Below, one piece after another: positions 23,362-35,300 of a stretch of 64,000 nt of DNA. The notes below the pieces were generated by a model. That model was not told the DNA's origin, did no database searches, and saw only the letters and a program-made list of their open reading frames with translations. Where the stretch lies: the NCBI RefSeq assembly GCF_964340395.1, contig NC_135551.1, forward strand, positions 25,165,003-25,229,002, read 5' to 3'. Made by a program: the position numbers and the translations under genes. The stretch's first letter is position 1, and the number at the start of each line of letters is the position of its first letter. The DNA is from Glandiceps talaboti (taxonomy: Eukaryota > Hemichordata > Enteropneusta > Spengelidae).

Positions 23362-26300
23362 CTAATATTGTGACTTCTTCAACAGAATTAGTTCAGCCAT
23401 TGCTCTTGAACACAAAAGCAGCATATGAGCGTGATATTTCTGACTAGGCACACGACGTCTAGTCTGTCCTCCTGTTGTTAACGTGTCTGGGTCAATGCCA
23501 ATTACTACGGGTCTTTCTAACTCACTAAAACGCCTGATGCTTGCCAATGCTATGTTGTTTTCATCGGCTTGTTCATCCATAACTGGATATTGTGACTGCC
23601 GGAAAAGCTCTTCTTCCAATTTATTTCGCTTATCAAGATTTGCTGTTAGAATAGCTATATCACCATATGAATAGCCCCTTGAAGTCAGCAAATCAAGAAG
23701 CGCAAATAATTTAGCCTGTAACATGCCTTCTCTGTAGTAATGTACTAGTGGTTTTGTTCCAGCAAAATTGTGTGGAACTCTAAGCATAACATTCTTATAC
23801 TCATCGCCAAAGTGTCCATTCTCTTGTATGTAATTAAATATCTCAGAAGCATTTCTTATGATTTTGGTTAGAGTCTTACATGGCTGCATTGCTCGTTTAC
23901 CTGGAAGACCACACTCTGCAAGTGTAGTGTGTCTTAACTTCTGGGCATAGTCAATAAATATCCATAAGTATCCATTACTTCTCTCAACTATCTCCTGAGC
24001 TTTTGGGAACCATTTGTCACCGCCAGTTTTTTCTTCAAAGTTTTGAGCACCATCAAGTATAATATGCTTGACCTTATCGCACTTGACACTTTTCTTGACA
24101 AACTGAGTTAATGTCATCGCTTCACAAGCACCAGTTTTCCTACAAAATCAGAATAAGTAAAAACAAGACAATTACACATCAATTAATAAAAGACAATAAA
24201 TGCATCAATCAATATTGAATCCTTACAACTATATTTGCTAACGAAATCATTCCTTTAAAGGTGATTCAAAATGCACACATTCACTATCGCTAATTTGCTA
24301 GACTACATGTTTGTGAAATGCATTCTGGTTTTAAAACTTTTCAAAAGCATCTGCAAACACCTTAAAATGACCTTTTTTCAGTCACTTCCCTTCGGATTTA
24401 CTTCGAGAGTTTTCGGGTATTTCCGGTCCCACCTAGACCACAGGATTTTATGACGTCATAAGGGGTACACGTTAGCACTAAGACTATGACGAGCGTAGTC
24501 ACTAGGTGAACAAAACTCAACAGCATTGTCATAAAATCCTGTGGTCTAGGTGGGACCGGAAATACCCGAAAACTCTTGAAGTAAATCCGAAGGGAAGTGA
24601 CTGAAAAAAGGTCATTTTAAGGTGTTTGCAGACGCTTTTGAAAAGTTTTAAAACCAGAATGCATTTCACAAACATGTTGTCTAGCAAATTAGCGATAGTG
24701 AATCTGAGCATTTTGAATCACCTTTAAGTTATGGGGAGACTGCAACATCCAACAGTGGTAACTCGTATAAAATATGCAATATACAAGGAAACAATTGAGA
24801 ACTAAGCATTTGCAAGCAAAAATGTAGTTCCAGAGATGCCACATTGCTGCAAGTTTAGGGTTGTCAAACTTCATTTATAGAGGTCATGGTTGTGTGGAGA
24901 TAAAATAAGATGTATCAAAATTGGGTGCAGTATATTCTGGGTAATGACTCTTACCCCCACGTGAGGGCACTCCATAGAATGTAGCCATGGTTATAAGCCA
25001 AGAATTTGAGAGAATTCTAAAATTCTAGATCTTTAACTAATTACAAAGAGAACTTTCCTGGTAATTTTGAAACTTCATATTGTGATCAATTAATGTTAGT
25101 TTTTTCTGGTTTAACTACATGTATTGATGTAAATAAAATCATGCATTTTTTTTTATTCTTGAAAGTTAACATGACTTATTGTTTACATACGCAGCTTTCC
25201 AGAGAATGCTGTTGTACTGAGTCACATACATAATCTCTTCACGATTCAGATGTTTCTCCTTCTGAAGTTTCTTCATCAGTTCAAAGGCAATAAGTGTTTT
25301 ACCAGTACCAGCAGGCCCTTTGATCCATAAAATGCGTTGCTCTTCATAACTTTCCCAAAGTAGGTTGAACTGTTCTGGGGTCAGTGTATTCAGAAAGGAA
25401 CAACCAATTTTGGTTGCAAGTGGTGTCTGTACAGCTGATAATAGTAGAGTTAGACATGTCGTCAGTGATATGTACTTCTCTGTAGACATCTCCTGATATT
25501 GTGCCGGATAGAATCTATTTTGTCGAAACATCTCTTTTGATGATCTTGCAGCTGTTGTATCCAGAACATGGCAATGGATGGCAAACCATTCTATGCAGTC
25601 TCCTATTGTTGCTAGCTTACTCTTCAAGCACTTGCCCATTTCCAAATTATACTTCCTGATCTTCTCATCTTCTCCATTACACACAGTAAGTAAGAACAGG
25701 CCCTTCTCTTTAATGCAAAGTAAGATATCACAAACCAGTTTTTCAGATGTATGATCTTCAGGTCTCTTTTCCTTAAATACTACATCCCACAGTGACTTGA
25801 CACAGACTGCCACACCCTTCAATTTGTTTTCTTTCAGATATTCTTCTAATATGCAGAAAACATCTTGATTGTTGCTGCCATCTTTTTGGTCGAAAAATGT
25901 CCTCGTTGGCCAAATTTTGACGCCATCTTTTGCTGATTCAAAATACAAACAAAACGGAAAGTTACATTCATTTTTGTTTAAATCTCTCTCTGCATGTTTT
26001 TAGCTGAACTTGTCTACACTTTACATCCTTCACTGGCTTGGCCAATCACTTGAACATGCTAATTTTATTTCATTCTCATTTTTTCAGTAAAATTTTTATC
26101 ATTATAAAAGCATACATGTGATATGAACTTTCCTGGACTTTAAGCCACTAAAAAATTGATTTTAGTGGCACAACACTTTCATGGAAACAACAGGTGAATT
26201 TCACTGCGATACAAAATATCAATATTAATGAGGTGAATCATAACATCATACATTAATTATAATCACTGTAGTTGGCCAAATCAAGAAGAGATGGTTCATA

Positions 26301-29300
26301 CATCACTAGCTTCCCACATCCCATATAAACTAAGATGTCCTTTTAAGCTAGACATCTGTCAATAACCTTTATCTTAAAGTCTCTCAGCTCAGCAGATCCC
26401 AGTTTCATTACGTCTGTTTTATATTCAATGTGCTACACATTTATAAAGTGTCTTCGTTAAGTGAATGTTGTGATCATAGCACTCTGCAGTTATTGGCAAT
26501 GTTGGTACAAGTAGCCTAATATACATTTTATTTCCTCAGCTCCCTGAGAAACATAAAATCCATTGCAAGCAGCCTCGGTGAGTGCAGGATTGAAGAATTC
26601 ATAATCATATGGCAACCTGCAACCTCCATCCTAAGAGGTCACCTATTATACAGCTTGGTTGACTATGGTACAATCGCAGTTCAAGTCTTTCCTTAAGGAA
26701 TTAGCTATTCAGAAAAAATTGGCAGCAGTGAAGCTTGAAGTTGAATGTTCCAATTGCAGATTCCAAGCAGTCACTCTTACCATTTGACCATCAAGATGCA
26801 ACCCTCAATAATGTCATGGAAAATCTCTAAATAAAACTGTAGTAGTTCATAAATAAGGAAGACATACAAGGCAGAGAAATGGAAATGGTGAGTTACCCCC
26901 CAACCACACATGTTGTTTGGATGTAATTGAACAAATGTGTATGTCAGGTGCTCTTGTGGGTCAAGTCGCTCAGGAAACAAATTGCGCAGTGGGTGATTCA
27001 CCGTGATGACCTAGTCCCTCACCAATACGCAGTGCTGGAATAACTGTCATCATATATATGCGCTATAAAATGTGACATACGGATTTATTACTAAAAATGT
27101 TAAACTTCAGCAAGAAATTTATCTTACCTTCAAAGATGCCATCCCTAATCTGATCAATGGAATCTTCTAAAGTGAGGACACGACCATTCCCAACTAATTT
27201 GTACTTTTGTAGTTCTTTTGTTAAGTTGTCTGCAAAAGGAAGAAATAATAGAAATAATTGTCCAAAATAATGACCAGATTTAAACTGAATGCCTCCCGTA
27301 AGGGAATCACTAATTATGCAAATAACTCAAATAGCTTGCATTTTTAAGATACAACGTAGTTACCTAAAATCATTAATTATGCAATTTTTTCATTAAAACT
27401 GTATGTTATAGCACCAGATTTTATAGGACATACCTGCTTTGTTGTGGTTAACATTATGTACTAATTTGCATTGAAATTGAAGTATGCAGTCTTAAGATAT
27501 AGCCTAATTACTGAAAATCATCAATTATGCAAATTATTCATTAACACTGTAAGGTATGTCAACTAACTTTACAGGAAATACACAATTTGTTATGGTTAAT
27601 GTATGTACTGAATTGTATTGAAATTTAAGTATGCAATCGTAAGATATACCTTTCAGTGTTAATGAATAATTTGCATAATTAATGATTTTCAGTAATTAGG
27701 CTATATCTTAAGACTGCATACTTCAATTTCAATGCAAATTAGTACATAATGTTAACCACAACAAAGCAGGTATGTCCTATAAAATCTGGTGCTATAACAT
27801 ACAGTTGTAATGACAAATTTGCATAATTAATGATTTTAGGTAACTACGTTGTATCTTAAAAATGCAAGCTTCAAATTTCGTATATGATACATATATCAAC
27901 CATAATAATACGCATCTGTCCTATGAAGTTTGTTGCTACAACTTTTACCTTTTAATGAGTATTTTCAATAATGAACGATATTCAGTAATTAAGCAGTATC
28001 ATGCACTCTTCAAATTCCGTATAATTTGTCACATACATTAACTTAAGAAAGCACGCTTGTCCAAAAACAAAGCCTGTTACCATGGTTCTTTTATTTTAAT
28101 GAGTTATTTGCATAATTAGTGATTCCCTTACGAGAGGCATTCAGTTTAAATCTGGTAATACCTCCCGTACCCTTACGGGAGATAAAAATGAAACTTAAAA
28201 CTCTCAAGAACCTTAGAATGATAACTTAGAATGACAACCAGTATGTATTTCAAATGAGTACAAGTAAAAATAGCACCAAAGGTGTTTCATCATTTTTTGA
28301 ATGTTTATAAATCCACTTGCCTATTGTAATCTTTGCAATATACATCGTCACTTGCCTGTTGGTATGGGCATGATCTTGTTGCTAGGCATATCTAAATAAT
28401 ATTTTAAATCTTTATTCACTTGCCTATCCAGTCCTGTTGTTATTTTTGTTGTTATCGTTTGACTGTTGCTAAGGGCCTGATTTGTCAAAATATTTTGAAC
28501 AATATCTGCAGAATATTACACATCCAGAAACATCCATATCAAATTTCAGCTCCATTCACGGTGCACTTTCTGAGATGTAAGTTTTGACCAAAATTGATAT
28601 TTTAGACCTAATTTGCATATCACTGATGGTATCATCATGTCGCGAATACATCTTCATCTACACATCCCCAAATGCATCTCCATTAAATTTCTGCCCAATC
28701 TGCTCAGTAATTTTGGAATTAAAAATTTTTGACCAAAAAGACACATTTTTGGAGGTAATTTGCATATCACTTTGCATATTTTTGGCCAAAACTTATGGTT
28801 CTTGACCTAAAACACACATCTTTGGGGCCACTATTTTCATTTGATAAATATTATTAATGTTCCCATCAAATACCGCAGCAATCGGTCTGGTGGTTTTTGA
28901 CTTTAAAGTCATTTACAATACACACCACAGGCATTGGTGAATGACACCAAGCTTCACCAATGCCCATGCACAAACACAGATATAGTAGTATATTTGTTTA
29001 TGAGTTGATGCATAGTGATGGTTAAGGAGAACTGCTAACAGTTTAACCGTGATCATGACAAACAAGATTGCAAACAACTTCATTGATATTGAATAGTGTC
29101 CACCAATAACTAGAAGTGAGGCCATGGTTAAAACAATGGGGATGAGATGAAGAGGCACACAACTACTGTTGACATTTTGTCCTTGACAACATCATCATGT
29201 GTAGCCTGGAATGTGTTTGAAATTCACAATACCATTGAATGAATATAAAATAGATTTTACAGCACAACATGCATCAATTACATTTAGTGCCATTGATAAG

Positions 29301-32300
29301 ACCTACCTATTTCACGATCTTTCATCATTTCTTCTTTCCACGCGTCAAACTCTCTTTCCTTCATTTCACCATCTCCATCAACATAGTAGCTCTTGGGCTG
29401 ACGGCGATAGACTCCTTTTGACCCAGCTATTTTGGCAACTGAGATGACAACCACAACGTGATTGTTGCAGCCACAAGTAGAACCTACCACAGGAATATAC
29501 TGTATAGACCAGTGTTTTCCCATTTCTGGTGGAAATCCCCATTCCATTTTTCCAACCTCTTCAGTGATATCCCTTTCAAGTGTTTCCTTAGAATCAGCAT
29601 TTAAGCATCTTCCAGTTACCTTGTATTTCTTCCTCTCTTCCTTCACCCCAAGCATTAGGTGTCCCCCTTTTGTATTTGCAAAGCCAGAAATGTTTTTCCC
29701 GATCATAGGCATTAGATTGCTATCCTTGTTTATGTCTTTAAACTGTACTTGTTCTCTTTCACAAAGGTCTTCAGGTGGTTGGCCAAACTTCAAGCTTTTG
29801 GGCAAGCGTTGAAGATCTTGTATTGGGCATTGTATGTAGTCATCATTTGGTGTGGGTTTTTTCATAACTTCTTTAACATTTGCTGTATTTTTCTGTTTGA
29901 CTTCAGTATCAGAGGTGCCATAACATTCAGTGTCTACAGTCAACACATGCAAAGATTTCTTGACAAAGATGAACACATAAGGACTCTCATGTGTCCCTTC
30001 CAAAGTAAAGCAGTTATCCCAACTTTGAGGTTCCAATGCCTTCTCCAAACACATTTGAATATTTTTCAGCCAGTTATCAAAGGGCTCCTTGTACTTATTC
30101 TCTATCTTCACAATTCCTCCTCCAGAATTTGCTAGTGCACACAGCTGATTACAAATCATTCGTGTTTGCTTTTCTCTTTCTTTCTTTGATGGGTTATCCT
30201 TTAACGAAGTCACCAGTATCTTCTCTGCTACATTTTTGCTGTCACTATAAATTAGAAATTAGAAGGAATATGGAAGGAATGACAGGCACATCACAAATTG
30301 TATACTAATGTCTCTTAATATATATATTTTGGAGTGCTCCCTTTGTTTTCATGTTTTAATACTTCCTGATGTTGAAAAGCCATGAAATGTCAATAGCTGT
30401 TAGAAGGACTACTGCCAAAACTGATACTGTAATATCATATATGCATAACAATGCAATCTCATGATTGAAGTAGGTCCACTCTTTTCATTTTTACATGTAG
30501 CTCTTTCGTACTATTTCAAATAAATGTATGTATACATTGGTAACGTGAAACAAATTATATCTTCAAAAATCACCACTCTATTTCAGTAAGACTTTTAAAT
30601 ATGTAGATGAGAGGTTTTGATTTTTAAATTAATTTTGCTCCGGGTCACTTTCAAAATATGGAAGGTATTTATAGAAAGGTCATATATGATTTTATACAGG
30701 TAGATGCTTGAAAGATGTGTGTGTCTTTTGTATCTGAGCTACTGTAAAACGTGATTTTTTCACGTCTGGAAATTTTCGCGTTTTGTTACTTTGTAAGTAT
30801 TTAGCGACGGGAAATGTTTGCGTTTTGGTCAAAGCATAGACAATGGAGGATTATCGGTCATGATAAAGGAAAAAGTTATGTTAATGCATGGAAGTATAAA
30901 CCCCACTTCCATGGTTAATGTGACAGTGTATTCACCAGTCTAATGACATACTAGCACTAGTAAACTGAGGATTATTAACACTCACTAATTAGTCTAATTT
31001 ATAGTGTTATAAATGTGTAAGCCTAGTCTGCATTGTGCGCGATCGGTTGCTTGGAGTTAACGTTGACACATGATTACTATTTTCCACAGTCGCCATGCGA
31101 CTGTATTTGTTTACAACGGCACACAAAGAAAACTAACGACCTTTGATCTTATGACGTCTTTTGAACTTCCTTTTGTCACTGCACCGAACATGTCATAAGT
31201 GAAAGCAAAGCTGTGAAATCTTTTAAATTTTTATTGTTTTAGCATTTTTTCCTATTAATATGAAAGCTTTCGGAAAAGTTGAAATGACAAATATGTATAA
31301 ATACAACTATTTTGGGGAGATTTGACATCACTCTGTGTTCAACTCTTGGCGTTTAAAAACCGATAGCAGTTCACTCCGATCCGACTTCCTGCATCTAGAA
31401 TCATGTGGCGTTACTTGAAACCCGCTCAGCCGAGTTCAAAACCAGGCCTACCCGATCCATCGATCACTGAAGGGGCAGCTAGGGCAAATGAAGAAATCAC
31501 CAAAGTACTAGATGAGATGCCGGGCCAAGTCGTAAGAGAAAGCGTGGTACCTATGACCATTACACACCAGACGTTCGGGCGAAAATTGGTAGATTTGCTG
31601 CGGAGAATGGTAACAAGGCAGCAGTGGTAAAGTTTTCTAAAGAACTTGGGAAGACGGTGCCTGAAAGTGCAGTCCGATCCATGAAGAAACTGTACCTGAA
31701 GGAGAAGTCGAAATCAAAAGAAAAAGAGGTGACCGAACTACAACACGGACAGCGAGGTCGACCCTTACTACTCGGCAAACTAGATGACGAAATCCAAACC
31801 TTCATCCATGGTTACCGACAGGAGGGTGGAATCATCAATCGGCGAATCATCATTTCAGCTGCGAGGGCAATCGTCCTTCACCACAATCGAAGCATGCTAA
31901 GTGAATACGGTGGTCATCTCACTCTTACCCGTCACTGGGCTGAATCTCTTCTCACCAGAATGGGATTCGTAAAGCGGAAAGCGACAAAGGCAGCACGCAA
32001 ACTCCCAGCTAACTTTGACGAGGTAAAAACCGATTTCCTTCAGCACATCGAAGACATCGTGAAGAATGAAAACATCCCTCCTGAACTGGTCATCAATTTC
32101 GATCAAACTGGTGTGAGAATTGTTCCTGTTGGTAACTGGACAATGGCATGTGAAGGCGCAAAGCAAGTTGAAGTGACAGGTCTGAATGACAAGCGAGAGA
32201 TCACCGTCATCCTCTGCTGTTCGTTAAGGGGAGACGTGCTACCAGCTCAAGTACTCTACACTGGAAAGACGTCACAGTGTCACCCGCCCTTCAAATTTCC

Positions 32301-35300
32301 GGCCAACTGGGACATTCACCACTCACCAAACCACAAACCACTGGAGTAATTCGACGATAATGGTGCGGTATGCCGAGCAAATTTTACTTCCATACATCCA
32401 GAAGGTGAGAACAACTTTTCAAGTACAAGAAAGTCAGCGTGCCTTGAAGATTTTTTATGTTTTCAGAGCACATCAAAATCAAGAATTTCTCGACAAGTTG
32501 AAATCTGCTAACATCGTCCCAATCTTCGTTCCCGCAAACTGCATCGGTGAACTTCAAAGAACTACTGAGGGACTGTTTTAATGGATGGTACTCTGCACAA
32601 GTCAGGAAACATCTCGACCATGGAAATTCACCAGACACAGTTGATATCGACCTTCGTCTTTCTGTGCTGAAGCCGATTCATGCAAACTGGTTGCTCCGTT
32701 CATTTGATAATATCAAGAAGAAAGACCAAATTTGATTATCAGTGGTTTTGAAAAGGCAGGTATCAAGGAAGCTGTTGAAAATGGTCTTTCATCATGAAAA
32801 CACAGTAAATGGTATTTTACCGATCAGATTTTTAACTTCATTTTCTTATCGACCGTAGTTTTATTTTAGTATGGCGAACATGAGTGAACTTTTCGATACA
32901 CAAGAACGGACAATAAGACATTAACTTTCAGTGATTATTTATTCCATGTAAATGTATATTTTTGAGCAAGATAAGTTATTATTAATACACCATGATACCC
33001 AGTAAGTGACTTTTTGGTTTTTGCTTTATTTGAGAACGAGTGAGTGTACATGTTGGAGGCATGTATGATGTAGTGTGAACTGAAAGAATGAGATGTTACG
33101 TGCAAACATCGTAATCGGGTCAAACGTTTAAGTTAATGACAACAATCCTCCAATTTTCACGAATCGCTTTATTTTCTTCTTCCAATCCATGCACTGCTTT
33201 CGAAAGCTCATTAGAAGTCAAAATACAGTACATGTACATACTGATTCACGATCGAGAAAAGGCTGTCACTTTTAGTGGTTGCCTTTTTGAAAATTTATCA
33301 TGAATATTTAATGAGACTTTAACATGAATATTTAATGAGGCATTGAGAGATTTAATTGCGTGCATAAAATGTTTGCGTTTTTTTGGTTCTTGCGAAAGTC
33401 GCGAAAAAATCCCGTTTTACAGTATTACATTACATATTGTGGCCTTTCTCACCAAATATGATCACAAAAAGAAGAAGTGATTCATGCACCTACAATTTCC
33501 AAGGTACATTAGGCCAAATAAAAAAGTTGTTTGGTTCCGTTTAGCCTGCCCCACCTAGCTTTTTCATGCTGACCAGAAACTTTTTTTTTTACATATTTGA
33601 GAAAAAATAAAATCACAAAAATTGTGTGATCTTGCAAGAAATAGTAGATGTAGAAACTGACATCAACTTAAAAAGACAATATAAAACTATTCTTCCAATC
33701 TGTAATGGCTGTACATCTGATAGGAAGAAATAAACAACACAGAGACCATATGGAAAACAATGGAAAACTTGAACTAGATACTGTCACACATGAAAAAAAA
33801 CCAAAATAAAATAAAAAATTTACCTACCCTAACTTTTTAAAATTGTATGTAATCAGAACCACACAGTTTTGTTTTACGCCTTACTACATTGTACATTAAA
33901 GTTTCAATGCCCTATGGTTCCTGAGCTACTCTGGACAAAACATGGAATTTTTACAACAAAATGAAAAGTGAAATTATATGAGCACCAACATTACAATAAT
34001 GCATCCTTGTATTTCCCTTACTATGTATTGCAAATGTGTGCAAGATGTAAGAGAGTGCAGGGCCACACCTAAATACCAGTGTCTGACAGTCAAGGTCAAA
34101 TGAACACAACAAGTCTTTGAGAACACAGGCCCTCAAATACTACACTGATGTGACTGAATTATGACAAAATTTTAAAGAAATTTATGGCAACAAATAAATA
34201 CTACAAAGTTTCTGTGATATGCAGGAAGTTGCTAGATTTTGATAATCAAACCCTGCAGGTTAAAGTCATGGTCAAAGGTCAAGGTCTCAAATGATAGTTT
34301 ACACCAAATAATATAGGGATGGACACTTAAAAGGCATCTCCATGTATTAAAGTTTTTGAGTTTTGCAGTAAATCATGATTGTCCAAGACAAATATGGCCA
34401 CCATTCAATTAAAAGTTATGTGAGCACTGAAAGTAAGGCATGTGCTATATTAAAATGTAATTCTCTTGTTCTGCATTACCTTCAGATTTTGCAAGAAATT
34501 GGCCAAGAATAAATGCTACAGACTGTCAGCAATATGCAAGAAATATCTTAATTTTGATAATTGATCCAGAAGGTAAAGGTTGAGGTCAAAGGTAACTTTC
34601 TAACAAGAAAACTGGCATGTGATTATGTGTGGGATTATAGTACACTTGAATGGACTCTCTAAGTATTGAAGTTTTCAAGTTATGCAGTAATATATAAATA
34701 TGGCCACTTTCAATCTGTAAAAAATGACACGAGCAGCAAAACTAATCCTTGTCCTATTACCTGTGGACATGACTGAAGAGAAATTGGCAACAAATAAATG
34801 ACAAAGTACCTACGATAAGCAAGAAATCGCTTGATTTTGATAAATGACCATGAAGGTCAAGGTCATGAGGCAATCAGAAAATTTCTACCTGATAAAAGGG
34901 GGTTAGACACTTGGAGACGTACTCTTATGTATTATGTAAATATTGATTCTTAACTACAAACATGGCTGCTATTTAGTCAAAATTGCACTTGTCAAGAAAC
35001 AAAATGATGTGCTTATGATCCGTATGACATGTCACCTATTTGCCAGGTGTGAAAGAAATTGGATATTGCATGTCTGTGAACTGATGTATTATAGACAGAC
35101 GAACAAAGCCCATTGTATTAGTCCCCCATTCAGTGGGGGAGGGGGGGGACTATAAAAATAATATTGGTGAAATAAATAATTCTGTCTGTACGAAATTAGC
35201 TGAAATGAATTGTAAAACATCTTACTTACAAATATGGTTCACCGTCTGCACTTTCTTCTCCTATAGGAAAATAGGAAAACAAGTGAATTTTAGAATCAGT

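Noticed and set aside
24271-24711. Two nearly identical 60-aa frames on opposite strands
   Set aside because: They are the two arms of a foldback element, not paralogous genes.
29462-30308. Plus-strand frames of 116, 128 and 90 aa
   Set aside because: They are antisense shadows of the large Schlafen-like exon 29307-30244.
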